In this document: piece after piece, positions 48,416-59,616 of the stretch
How positions within the stretch are numbered: position 1 is the first letter of the stretch
Layout of the letters: each line of letters starts with the position of its first letter
Notes under the pieces: generated by a model
What the model saw: the letters and a program-made list of their open reading frames with translations, nothing else
Told to the model about the DNA's origin: nothing
Database searches by the model: none
Position numbers and translations under genes: made by a program
Source of the DNA: Pontederia crassipes
Lineage: Eukaryota > Streptophyta > Magnoliopsida > Commelinales > Pontederiaceae
Assembly (NCBI GenBank): GCA_030549335.1
Contig: CM060196.1
Location: 72,438,139-72,502,138, forward strand
Reading direction: 5' to 3'
Length of the DNA stretch: 64,000 nt

Positions 48416-48703
48416 GCATTCTCACAACAATTATTATAGACCCATTTCGAATGAAAATGTTGCATTTTGGCATTTGAAATTTACTAATTTACTTGGTATA
48501 ACTTAGTTATAGATAGTTAAGTACTAATTTACTTGGTATAACTTAGTTATAATAACTTAGTTATAGATAGTTAAGTACTAATTTACCGAATACAACTTAG
48601 TTATAATTTAGTATATAGTAAATATGTAGTATACTATCTATAGTACTATAGTACTAATACTATAATCTTATACTAATATGATATTCTACTATTATGAATT
48701 ATA

Positions 48704-49672
48704 CAATGTTATTAAAATCGGACTGGACCGGCCAGTTCGATCGGTTCAACCACGAACCGACACTTGGTCTGGTCCGGATTGACTCTAAAAATCGTTGTGA
48801 GTGTTAAATCGAAAAACATTCAGTTGAACCGAAAAAACCGGCAAACTGGTGAACCGGTAAAAAACCGGTTCAATTGAGTTTTGAAAAAAATCAAGTTAAG
48901 ATGGAAAGTAAGTTGAATGAAATGGAAAGAAAAATAAATAAAGAAGGTATTAATGGAGAAATTGGGCTAGCTGGATCAAAATTTAAATGGAAATACAAAA
49001 ATAATGGGAAATAATTAATAGGTAGAAAACAAATTTGAAAGTAGAGAAATAAATAAGGCGTAAATTAGGGAATGACACAAATGTAAATATAGGAAGATAA
49101 TTAATAGCTAGAAAAAATAAATTTGAAAGTGAAAATATAAATAAAAAAAGAATAAATAATAGTAAAATAATTGATTAACTATTATATATGTTTTTTCAAT
49201 ATAATAAATAATTTTAAAAAGAAGCCTAATGCAACTATAAACATGAAAAGAAGGGAAATAAGGAATAATGGAAAAAATGAAAATAAACAAGAAAATAAAT
49301 GTGGAAGGATATACAATTAGAAGAATAATTGGAAATAAAAAGAGATGAAAAATAAAAAAAGTGAATGAACTTTAAATGAAGTAATATAAAATCACTTATA
49401 TTATATTAATAATAGAAAATTAATAATAATCGATTAGATTTGGATAGCTTAACTTTATACAATATGTCAAAAATAATTTTATATTAATTTATGATTATTA
49501 GTTGTTTATTATAATAAAACATAATATATTAATTGTTATATTTATTCAAGATTAATATAAATTATTATTTTAATAAAAATGTGATTCTTTATGGTTGAAC
49601 CCGATCAAACCGGTCCAACCACGACCCAATTGAGACGCCGGTCGAGTGGCCAGTCCGGTTATAATAACATTG
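48704..49672. mobile_element. 969-bp hAT-like non-autonomous element, copy 2
   Basis: Perfect 11-bp ends CAATGTTATTA / TAATAACATTG carry GAATTATA on both sides (48696-48703 and 49673-49680). It is the duplicated partner of the element at 43951. The two differ by scattered substitutions and small indels, more than the surrounding modules seem to. Confidence 0.9.
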
Positions 49673-50782
49673 GAATTATACAATATATTATATATAATAT
49701 ATTTATTAAATAGTTACCAGTTAATTTAATGTAGAAGGTTATAACTTATAATTTATTATATAATAATAATAAAAGTGGTCACTATAGTCATGTATTATAT
49801 ATTATAGAACAATATTAATTCTATTATATAAAAAGTAAATTAGAAATTAGAAGGTTTGAAAAAAAATGGACCGTGTCAGGTAGAAAATTTTCTTATTGGC
49901 ACGACACAGCCCACGACATGAATTGATCATCGATACAGACACGATAGGACCCACTTTTTCATCTCTAGTGCAATATGGTCATTGTCATTTTATTATTTTA
50001 TCATTTAAAAATTATGTGAAGGTTCAATTTTTCTCATCGTTATATTTTTCTATTTTCTCCACACTTCTTTAAATATTTTCCATATATTCACTGGTTTCAT
50101 TTTTTTAAAAAAATAGTAACTAAAATGGCTATCCTTCCAATATTTTTCCTTATTTTCAATATATTCACTATTTTTTATATTTTTAAAAAGGGATAATTAA
50201 CTTGGACATCCGAATCTCTCTGTGACAAGTCAAGGTACCATGTAACTTAACTTCTCACTATTGTTGACTTATTCTAATACGGAGACAAAAAGAAAAAGTA
50301 TCTAGGCAAACGTGCAAATGGATGCAAGCAAAATTTTATGTTAATGCCGACAAAAAGCTTTACGCGTAAGATCTCGAGAAGACAATAACAACTCTTAACA
50401 CTATTAGCATGTTGCTTATAGTAAGTACCATATTGTGGGAGACCTATCATTGAACTCTTAACACTATTAATAACAACTCTAATTCATCAACACCTACGGT
50501 TAACTATCATACAATTGTATATATTTATTTGCGACACGAAAATGTAAACTTTTCAAATTAGTAAGAGCTGAGATAATCTTCATTAATTAAAATTTAAAGT
50601 ATTAGACCAGTTGTCTTAGTCTAATTGACTAATAATAGTTAACCTATCACAAATTATGAGAGAAGTGAAAGTACCACGTAAATTAACTTGTCACTATATT
50701 ATAATATTGGGGCAAAAGAAAGTGTATCTGTCAGTGTAAGCAAAGTGCAAATGGATGCATGCAAAATTTCTATGCCAACAAC

Positions 50783-50836
50783 CATTGTTTTAAAAATTGA
50801 ACGATATGACCAGTTGGATCGGTTTAATCGTGAACA
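50783..50836. mobile_element. Truncated left end of the hAT-like family
   Basis: TTGTTTTAAAAATTGAACGA and the following CAGTTGGATCGGTTTAATCG resemble the first 55 bases of the elements at 43951 and 48704, then stop at a junction with an S1 module. Confidence 0.45.
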
Positions 50837-51880
50837 TAAATTAATTAAATTAGGGCATCGTATTGATCACACCTAACTGTATTTGCAAAAAATTTCTTGC
50901 ATGATGAATATCCTTTAGTATAATAACTTTTTAAATTATTATATGACCCTTGCGTCATTTCATTGTTATATTCTCAAGTATTATTGTGCACTTTTATGCT
51001 GGTTAATTTCTACATATACAAGATGCCGATATATGTATGTCGTGCTTACCAATGATTGAATTTTACTTCACCTATCAAATAATTTTCTCACTGTATTGGT
51101 CCTGCGTCCCTAGTGAAATAAAGGATATTGACGTGCAACTGTGATTGTTCGTGATAGCGATGATGTTGTACATGGATAATCCTTGGGTGTTGCTTTTCTT
51201 TATTATCATTTGCTTTCTTTAAACTTTATCAGGTTGCAATAAGTTTAACAAACTTTTACGCTAAAATATTTTTTTATTATGGCAGACTTTATTTCCAAGA
51301 TTATGTCAACTTTTTAGTTTAATGATCTTTTTATTCATTTTCAAACTTTTCACATTTTGTATATTTGGTCAAATGACGGTGCAAGAGTAATACTATAGTC
51401 AAGGTATTATATAATTGGTGGTCCCCTGGATTAAGTATATTTTCTAATGTAGCAAAATTCAATTTGGGATGTATTGATAGCGTGTATCTATGACAGCTTT
51501 ATATCACTGAAGTGTACACTTCACGTTGCTATATACGTAAACACTTTGGCTATGCCATGCAAGTCAATCCGAATTAATTATTAATCAAAGGTCTTGTTAT
51601 AAATAAGTCGATCAAAGTATTATAGTCAATAGTAGTCAGTTGACCATTAACATAAAGTATCGTGAATAATTTAGAATATGGAGAAGAGCCTCAGTTAGAC
51701 CACTCCAAGTATTGGTCACTGGAGGTAATGGTCAAATGGTCGCATGCGCATATCCCAAACATTTGCGAGATATTAAGGGGGAAAAAAAGATAAAGCACTT
51801 CACAAGCACCCGGTGAATGCTTCTACCAATTGGAGCACAATGATAAATCTATACCGATATGTTTAAAAATAGATCCCTCT

Positions 51881-52137
51881 AAAATTTGATGCGTTAATTA
51901 GTTTTTCTAAAAGTTTAAATTATTAAAAAAGTAATATCATTCATTTTATATTTTTAATATCTCTGGCCCAATTTATCATGTGAACAACAAAGAAAGAAAA
52001 ATATATTTCTAATAAGAGTCTAACGATGTTTGAACCTAGAACGCTTTTATATTACGTTAAATTTGATATACTAATTAGTTTTCCTAAAGACTTAAGCAAT
52101 TAAAAATAGCAACGTCATTTATTTTATATCCTTAACA
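51881..52137 (-). mobile_element. Diverged, inverted TRIM-like copy at a different site
   Basis: On the minus strand it begins TGTTAAGGATATAAAATAA and ends with a second related repeat near 51881-51965. It interrupts an S3 module between ATCCCTC and GTGAGTCAT, which are contiguous in the other modules. This shows the family has moved more than once. The target duplication is eroded. Confidence 0.65.
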
Positions 52138-53782
52138 TCGTGAGTCATCGTTTGTTCCGTCCAATTGAATCAAATCCAATTTGTTATTAAATAATATTAT
52201 TGTTAGTGACTTTGAAGATGTAATATGAATAAAAAATTGAACTGTGAAACTATAAAAAATACAGTTGAATAATAACCTATTAATAATCACTTTTAATTTT
52301 TTAAAAAATAGTTTTTTTATTTTTTTTAATCTATTTATTTATGATCATTTTTCATTTTCTTATTTTCTCGTTTTAAAATTTTGTGAGCATTCAATTTTTC
52401 TCTTGTTTATATTTTTTTGTCCATTTTCTCCACATATTTCGTATCAACTTTCCCTACTATTAATTTACTTTAGTCCTCTTATTTTTCTCCACTTTCCTAT
52501 CTTCCACCTTTCTTCTTTAAATATTTTCCATATATTCACTAGTTTCATTTTAAAAAAAATGTAATCAAAGTGGCTATTCTTCTAATTAAACTAGCTAGTT
52601 TATATTTTTAAAAAATGGATAATTAATTGGTCATCCGAATCCTACTACGTGAGAAGTCAAGGTACCATGTAAGTTTAACTTATCACTATTATTGTCTTAT
52701 TGGAATACGGCGACAAAAAGACAAGTACCTATCACTGTAAGCAAAGTGCAACTGGATGCATGCAAAATTTCAATGTTAGTGCCTACAAAAGTTTTATGCT
52801 TAACAAGTCTTAACACTATTAGCATGTTGCTTATAATATTATATTGTGGGAGCCGTATCATTGAACTGCAAGAAAAGCTAGCCTTTGTATTATTGGTTGT
52901 CGTGGAGTCAATGACAGTCTAATTAATCAACAAGTAACTATCACACAATTGTATATATTTATTTGTGACACAAAGATGTTTCATAAAAATCTTAAAGTTT
53001 TTTAAATTAGTAAGGGTTGACAAAATTTTAGTTATTTAAAATTTAAATTATTAGATGATTTGTTTAATTAACTATATAATAATAGTTAACTTGTCACAAA
53101 TTATGGGACAAGTCAAAGTAGTGAAGTACCATGTAAATTGACTTGTCACTATATAATACTGAGACAAAAGAAGAAAAAAAAGTATCTGTCAGTGTAGGCA
53201 AAGTGCAAGTGGATGTATGCAGAATTTCTACGTTAAATGACGACAAAATGCTTTCGCCTCGAGGAAAAAGAGATAAGCATTTAACACTATTAACGTGTCG
53301 TTTATATTATTTGTCGTGTATATTATTATAGGAAATGGCAGCAATTGCATGTTGCTACAAAGACAAGTGATTCTCCGACGAAAGTGTATTTCGGCAACTA
53401 GAGAAAAGGTTTTATTAGATTGACTAAAGATTGACTAAATGTGCTATGTGTTGTATTTGATGCTCCTTTTTATTTTAAAACAGAACTCTTTTTTATTACA
53501 ATTTTTAGCAACTAAATGTTCTACATGTATTTGATGTTTTCAACTTCCGAAGACATTCAAATTTTTACCTTTGGATAATCTTATGAGAGACATGTTTCAT
53601 TTTTTACCTTTGAATGATATATTGATTTTGTGGATGATCCAGTGCTTTGAAGGAATTCAAAGTCTATAGCCCTTTATAATTGTGATATATCCCATAAGCA
53701 GTCCTTTTTAACTCTTGGATCTAGCTTTCATTTGTTGACATGATAACAGCCACAAGAATCTAAATTTTTTTAATTATTATTA

Positions 53783-53930
53783 CACTACAAAAAGAGATTC
53801 CTAAATCAAACTAAATTTGTCGAAAATATGTTTTTTGATAATATTTTCTATGGACAAATACCGGTCGAAAAATGCTCATCGCAATATTTTCTTCGGCAAA
53901 TTAGAATATTGGTCGCAAGTTCTAACAAAG
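53783..53930. mobile_element. CACTA left-end fragment
   Basis: CACTACAAAAAGAGATTCC is followed by GTCGAAAATATG and CGGTCGAAAAATGCTCATCG motifs, then the similarity fades. No right end was found. Confidence 0.5.
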
Positions 53931-54693
53931 AGTAGAGACATAATGTAATAATTTAATTGTCATATTCAGTAACAATGGATTTTGAAAGTAAAAGACAGAA
54001 TTAACTAGTTAACCGCCAAGAACATTTGTTCACTTGAATCTTCAACTTTTTATGGTTTTTTGGATTGAGAGTTTTGAAAGGTGGAGTAGAATACGATGAT
54101 ATGAATTTTATTTAGATAATTATTTTATATAATTAGGAGGAATGAGATGGACTAGCCAAACCTTCCTAATATTGGAATTAATAATTTTAGATCAAAATTA
54201 ATTAATCTCCCCTCCTCTCCCCCTCCCATTTCTCTTCTCTCCCATTAAACTCTCCTTTCTCGTATTACTAAAAAAATATTATAATAAAATAAATTTTATC
54301 TATATTTAATTTTTATCAATTTTTATCTTTTAGTTTTAATTTTTATATGAATAAAATAGTTATAAAAAATAAAAATATATAATAAAAAAATAGAAAAATA
54401 GTCCAAACAGAAAATAGAAGAAATAAATTTTAAATGATAGAGACCTATATAATAAATACTTAGTAGTTATTAAATAATATAATAAGGTAACAGATAATCA
54501 AGAGTAAAAATATTTTTACAAAAATAAAACTTTCACACACCTCCTTTTTTATGATTTATTATTCACAAATGATTTTCCTAATAACACACGATTCAATCAC
54601 TCATCACACAACTCCATGCCACTCTATTAATTATTTCTCAAACAAACCCTTACTACAATACACGCTCTCAACCGTCAGTCTTAAGATTTATCA
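53931..54693. other. AT-rich intergenic DNA downstream of the DUF247 gene
   Basis: No gene is supported. It includes the 3' flank of the minus-strand DUF247 gene. Confidence 0.4.
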
Positions 54694-56085
54694 TCATTTT
54701 CCAAGCTGTTTCGTAAAATACAAAACGGAAAAGATTGCCTCAAGCGCATTGAGGACTAGCAAAGGAACTCCAACCAAACAGGATACGACAGACCACGGAT
54801 TGCTGAAGTAGTCACGCATCAACCTCGCCCTCCAAGCATGCCAATATACTCTGTTGTAATTGTCGATGTCCACGAACAAATCCTTGAACTTGTGGTCATG
54901 GTAGTTCAAGCGACAACAGTTGGAGAGCTGGTTGAAGAAGTGTGTTGCCTCTTCATTGCTGGGAAGCATCCTCTCCAAGATACCCTTGCGCATGAGCAGC
55001 TCGACGTCCTCCGGCGTGTCCACCAGGTGATCCATCACTATCGCGTAACTGCTCACCTCCTGGTCTTCGTCTCCGATGCACTGCTCGAAGGCCACGAGGT
55101 TGGCCAAAAGGCAGTTCATCTCAAGATTGAGCATGATGAGCGGGATCTCAAGAACCCCGTCCCAGGTGAATGATATGTCGAACATGCCATCGCACGATGG
55201 CTTCTTCTTCAACTCCACGCCGGCGTCATGTAGCCATGTAGCCGATGGGATCGAACGAGGTGGGTCTCTTTTTGTGTCGCCGAGTTTCTTCCCAACTCTG
55301 AAGAGTATGTAAGAAAAGAGGCTGCAAATTAATTTAAAAATGTTCAGGTATCCGAGCAGCCCTCCGAGTGGCGCACGAGATTTGACTGGTTGTGTGACGC
55401 GAGAGCATATGCAGTGATGGTAAAGGTCAAGCAAGTGATGATAATGCATCTCTTTTATAGACGTGTGCTTGCTTGGCATCGTAATGAGAAACAACTGATC
55501 GATCAACTCAAACATGTTCGGATGCCCGTAGAAAAGGTGGGGATGGATTTCAGCAAAATGATCATATAGAGTCAGAAGAATGAAGAAAGGAATTTGGTTT
55601 TCTAGCAGCAGCAGATCGTGAATTATCATGTCTTGGAACCACTTGCTTCCACAAACTCCGTTGGACTCAGACTTAATTTTCTTGAGTATAAGTAGGAACT
55701 GGATGATGAAGCACCCATCTTTCAGCAACATCTGCACGAACTCCTCGCTTTCGAGTTTAGCACTGTGGAAGTAGCATTTTCTTGCTTTGTCCTCCAGCTC
55801 CTTCAGCATCGAGATGCAACTCTGCAGGTGCGCCTCGGTCGGCAGGAGCTCGCTCACGAATTTGATCTTTACTTTCTCCATGTCCGCGAACTTGGGATCG
55901 GCGTGATGGTAGGGGCCTATGGACACTGCTTGAGGATGGAACAGGTGCTCCCGCCTGCTCTTCACATGCGGCGGGACTCGGAAGATGGTGCACCCTGATT
56001 CCGACGATTTTGCTGATCTGTTCAACTCAGCAACTTGTATCTTGATGGTGGTGAGTAGGCCGTCCGCAGCCATCATGTATTGCAC
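54694..56085 (-). CDS. DUF247 (UPF0481) family protein, single exon, intact
   Basis: A 463-residue open frame has the full DUF247 pattern. Near the N-terminus are IFRVPPHV (34-41) and PQAVSIGPYHH (51-61), the family's 'yP..vSIGPyhh' signature. DGCFIIQFLL and then DMIIHDLLLLENQIPFFIL (about 152-170) give the conserved 'rDllLLENQiPffvL' block. A variable middle follows, then SCDGMFDISFTWDGVLEIP and the FFNQLSNCCRLNYHDHKFKD-type C-terminal block. A hydrophobic helix at about 433-457 ends the protein, giving a short C-terminal tail and a likely membrane anchor. The usual family length is 400-550 aa. Biochemical function is unknown; in grasses, DUF247 genes are tied to the S and Z self-incompatibility loci, but the family is large and this link should not be assumed here. 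The start could also be Met4 or Met5. Confidence 0.95.
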   Translation of the reverse strand: MQYMMAADGLLTTIKIQVAELNRSAKSSESGCTIFRVPPHVKSRREHLFHPQAVSIGPYHHADPKFADMEKVKIKFVSELLPTEAHLQSCISMLKELEDKARKCYFHSAKLESEEFVQMLLKDGCFIIQFLLILKKIKSESNGVCGSKWFQDMIIHDLLLLENQIPFFILLTLYDHFAEIHPHLFYGHPNMFELIDQLFLITMPSKHTSIKEMHYHHLLDLYHHCICSRVTQPVKSRAPLGGLLGYLNIFKLICSLFSYILFRVGKKLGDTKRDPPRSIPSATWLHDAGVELKKKPSCDGMFDISFTWDGVLEIPLIMLNLEMNCLLANLVAFEQCIGDEDQEVSSYAIVMDHLVDTPEDVELLMRKGILERMLPSNEEATHFFNQLSNCCRLNYHDHKFKDLFVDIDNYNRVYWHAWRARLMRDYFSNPWSVVSCLVGVPLLVLNALEAIFSVLYFTKQLGK

Positions 56086-56156
56086 GTCCTCTCTAGTTTC
56101 TCCCCCTCGATACTAAAGGAAATGAGCCAATATTGGTTTCTTCTTCCATCAAATGC

Positions 56157-56201
56157 ATGGCTATTTATACATTTTTTTTTCGGTAAGGGCTATTTATACA
56201 T
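56157..56201 (-). promoter_or_regulatory. Duplicated TATA box of the DUF247 gene
   Basis: TGTATAAATAGCC occurs twice on the minus strand (56159-56171 and 56188-56200), about 75 and 105 bases before the ATG, separated by a poly(T)/CGGTAAG stretch. The nearer box would give a leader of about 45 bases. The duplication may offer two start sites. Confidence 0.65.
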
Positions 56202-56209
56202 TTCATGGA

Positions 56210-57359
56210 GTGAGAAAATCTCCAGCATTGACGTAAGGGGAGCTATTATATTATAACTAGTCGATTCCAAAAGTTGCGGCTGATGGTTGAACAGTTAGTC
56301 ATTAAAAAAACCATTTATAATCCATCAATTTGGTGTAAGTACAAGTGATGACTGGGTTTGCAGAATCGAAAAGTCCACCAAACTTTTAACGAAAGGATGA
56401 GAATTATTCTAATAGAATTGTTATTCAATATGAACTGAAAAAATTATTCTTGTTTAGCATTTGGCAGACAACCTTGTGAAAAATTAATCGTGAGGAAACA
56501 AATAATGTTATGATTATTGTAAATAATATTCATTTCATAATTTCTATATATTTTTTAAACTATTCAAACCTAAAAAATGACATAAACTGCATAAAATATT
56601 TTATCCCAAACTAATGATTTTTCCATTAAATATTCTTTGGGGGAAATTATATAAAATTAATCTCTATTGACTACAAAAGTTTTCTTTGCCATGAAAATTA
56701 ATTCATATACAGTAAGGTCAAATGACAAACTCTACGTGTCTCTTATTTTATACATATAAACCTAATTTGTATAATATTGTACATTATTATTATATTATAT
56801 ACTTCATTGTAAACAAAAAGTTGTTGGAAATGAAAAATAAAAAAAAGTACAATCGAAAATAGACCGGAGGGATTTGGGAATCATATTTTACATATCTATG
56901 GGATGCAATGACAGAGGTTAGGTATTCGTCCATTTCAAAAGAATAGAAAATCAAGGTTTAGTTGGATTTAGGCGAGTTAAATTGCGACGACTACGATTAA
57001 ACACTGGTAGGTTTTGCATTTTCGGATTAATAAAGCTTTGAGTCTTTGGAGTTATTAATTCAACGGATAATTATGGGATTGCGTAAATCGTTGTCCCTTA
57101 GGTTTTAGCTAATAAAGCCACCATGGCGCTGATCAGCTTGACTATTTTTCTAAGCACTCCAATTCTTGTATCAATTTATTACTTCTTTCAACCATTCCTA
57201 TCTGAAAAATGCCTACCAATTTGGGTCAACTTCAATATTATTTTTTGGTTACAAGTAGTCGTTTTAACCAACGAAATTCTAATTGGATACAAATAGATGC
57301 TAGATTTTGAGACTCATTTTCACAACTTATATATTGTTTATTAGAAAAAGATATATATT
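56210..57359. other. AT-rich intergenic DNA upstream of the DUF247 gene
   Basis: No gene, RNA or element end is supported. Confidence 0.4.
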
Positions 57360-57410
57360 CTAATTGCGATGAATTTTTATCCGTTGAAAAATGGCAATTT
57401 TCTTATAGTG
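57360..57410. mobile_element. CACTA right-end fragment
   Basis: TGAATTTTTATCCGTTGAAA leads to GGCAATTTTCTTATAGTG, ending at 57410. The end matches those of the elements at 32097-33591 and 59617-61498. No left end was found nearby. Confidence 0.5.
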
Positions 57411-59007
57411 TCACCCTTGAATCTGACCTTCGTTCAATCTAATTTATTTTCCTCATCTTAGTTATTTTTTTCCTTTTCTTTTCTCTTCCCTTCTTAATAT
57501 AAAAATACTGAAAAAATATGGCCTCTAGGCTGCATGTGGATCAGCATATTGTTGTAAAAGCGAATGGAGAATTTGTACAGATTAATTGTTTTTGAAACGA
57601 CTTAATTATCAATTGAAATTAACTTCGAATTCTAATTTAATCTTGTGGTCCGGAGTTAGAAACCCACTCATTTTGCTTTACAAATGATTGAATGTTGGTC
57701 ACAAACTCACGTTTTCCTTATCTCCCTGGTTATCAACTTATCATGCATATCATTTTTTTGTTCCAATTGTATTGTAATGTAAAAATGATAAAAATTCTGA
57801 ATGGTTGTATTGTTCTGGTTAATTAGGTCTCAAACTCTTCTGTTATTGTACTGTTCAAGAATTTAATTAACTTCTCAATTTTCTGATCATTTTTCATATT
57901 TTTTTGTGCCATGTTCTTTATGAGAGAATAAAGTTATTCATCAAGTTTCACAAGAGGATAATTGGCTTATTGAGATGCTTCATTGTGCTGTCTTTAGTCT
58001 GTTTTGTACACCACGATTAATTGCCTTGTCTTCAATGCATTTTTTGTTCACGATGAGTTGGTCTAGAACGTCGCTGCAACCCACGTTTATAGTTGATGTG
58101 TGTTTGTAAAATTGGTGACCTTGCTGTTGATAAATTAACTACGGATATATATATGCCAGCGACTGGGCTTGTGGTTCCTTCGAACACTGAAGCAATCAAA
58201 AGTGATTCTGCAAGAGAAAAGCAATCATGTTCAAAGAAAGAAAAAGGTTGGAAGAAAATATATTTTTTTACACTCGAAACCTTTGGTTTTATATGTGTGT
58301 TCAGAGGGCGAAGTCCTTCATGAGGATAATAATCAAGAGGACTCTTATCTATCTGATAGAAGTTTATACAGAAGCACACGAATTCAGCGAGGCTAACAAT
58401 CCAATAGAAGACAACAACGTGCCCAACATAAAATTCTCAAAATTGGTAATTATATGTTTAAGAGGACTGAGTTACAAGGATACTTGCCATACAAAAGAAC
58501 ATGGAGAAAAATAATGTAACATTGAGAAGCTCTTCTTCTTCAAGAAAACCAGCTGTAGTGATCATGCCATCTGCTATAGGTTCCACCAGAGAGATGAGAT
58601 GATATAACTTGAGAGAGAAGTGATAAATCCGCCAATGTTCTAGCTTCAATCAACAACAAACCACCAACGTACCTTCCACGAGAGAGAGAGTCAGGATGAC
58701 AGAACTTGAGAGAGAAGTTATAAATTCACGCCTGCACATATGTAAGCAGTAATTAATGAACTTATAGTTGCATAATAACAGTTGTCAAAGTTATCTAATG
58801 AGCTAATAAATTTGGCACATTAAATTCTAGGAACACAAGAAGAATACATGTCCATTGAAACTTATAGATGAACAAACAACATTGACAAAGAAGTAACTAT
58901 TAATCCCAGGATGTTTATGAATAAACTCTGCATACTCACCATGGACTAATTTTCACCTATCTACAAATTATAGTAGGATCATCATAAATCAAGAAGATAA
59001 GCTGCAC
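57411..59007. other. AT-rich intergenic DNA
   Basis: Short overlapping frames at 58093-58514 (plus) and 58032-58649 (minus) have no recognisable domain, and I do not call them genes. Confidence 0.4.
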
Positions 59008-59616
59008 CACTACAACAAAAATAAGTTTCGGGACGTTTAATAAAAATCACCATAACTTAATTAAACATCGTAAAAGACTATTAGTAGCGTTCATTAGACA
59101 CTCTGCAATCGTTCAAAAAAACGCGCTATAAAAAATATGGGGTGACGTTCAATCAAAAGGGGTGACAAAATGTTGACTCTTAGGTCATAAGTAGGTGACA
59201 TTTAAATGCCACAAAATGCCAAATAAAAAACCAAAGAAGTTACTTAGACGTCACAAAAGGTCATCATTTGTTATGTATAAACAATAATCATTTGTAACAT
59301 TTAAATGTCAGAAAAGTGTATTTTACTGTTTAAAGGGTGATTTTAGCTATGATTAAATGTAAGATGAAACTTTTGATGATTTTTAAAAGATAAACAATAT
59401 TCTGGTCACATTTAAGCATAATTTAAAAATAATTAAGTGATAGTTAAGACATTTTAATGATGCATAATGGTCATCTTTTGTGATATTTAAATGGTCTGAA
59501 GATATACCATGAACATCTAAATATCACTTCTAAAAGTTCAATAAGGAATTTCACCATCTCATTTTATAATCCCAGACCAAACAAAATGGAAAACATAGAT
59601 GCGGTCCATTAGGACA
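59008..59616. mobile_element. Left arm of a CACTA-like element with CATTTAAATG subterminal motifs
   Basis: CACTACAACAAAAATAAG (59008) is followed by repeated GTGACATTTAAATG-type motifs (about 59207, 59300, 59411, 59480, 59515). The right end is missing; the next element begins at 59617. Confidence 0.5.

Larger units (their letters stand above)
45022..48692. repeat. Copy B of the 3.67-kb near-identical duplication
   Basis: It matches 34972-38640. It lacks the extra 2.1-kb tandem unit and the LINE found after copy A, so it keeps the simpler arrangement, followed directly by the hAT-like element at 48704. Confidence 0.92.
46918..49967. mobile_element. Candidate composite hAT-like element with TAGAGATGAAA ends
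   Basis: TAGAGATGAAA at 46918 faces TTTCATCTCTA at 49957-49967. Flanks are ATGTAATA and GTGCAATA (6 of 8 match). Both ends carry CACGACAC / CCCGGACACGAC-type motifs. Inside lie a repeated host module, a TRIM with a second left end (from about 47915), a TATA box with CT-rich leader (about 48258-48410) and the nested hAT-like element. The partner ends may have been shuffled by the array's duplications. Confidence 0.45.
28315..52640. repeat. Mosaic array of duplicated non-coding modules (24 kb)
   Basis: Several modules recur in the same order and orientation. S1 (AACCATTCATAAAATA...) lies at about 28335, 31160, 35690 and 45740. S2 (TTTCTTTCAAACTTTATCGG) lies at about 28620, 31570, 34055, 36165, 46220 and 51215. 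S3 (CACCACTATTCGAATATGGA and flanks) lies at about 28910, 31995, 34565, 36570, 37260, 38685, 39380, 46620, 47310 and 51665, so ten copies. S4 (GACTTTGAAGATGTAATA) and S5 (CCACCTTTCTTCTTTAAA) follow. The array contains no host gene I can recognise. It looks like repeated unequal exchange and replication slippage around one ancestral promoter-like or intergenic segment, with later transposon insertions. Confidence 0.85.
50220..53290. repeat. Four copies of a 140-bp module (T)
   Basis: Units start near 50222, 50655, 52652 and 53106. They share CAAGTCAAGGTACCATGTAA, a GACAAAAAGAAAAAGTA stretch, GCAAAGTGCAAATGGATGCA and CAAAATTTCTATG. They alternate with array modules. No coding potential is convincing; the short frames 50688-50876, 52692-52922 and 53143-53331 simply follow this repeat. 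Confidence 0.7.

Noticed and set aside
54838-55312. Plus-strand frames of 78-111 codons
   Set aside because: Antisense shadows of the DUF247 gene.
58032-58649. Cluster of overlapping frames of 63-115 codons on both strands
   Set aside because: No recognisable domain, no splice or promoter context, and competing frames on both strands.
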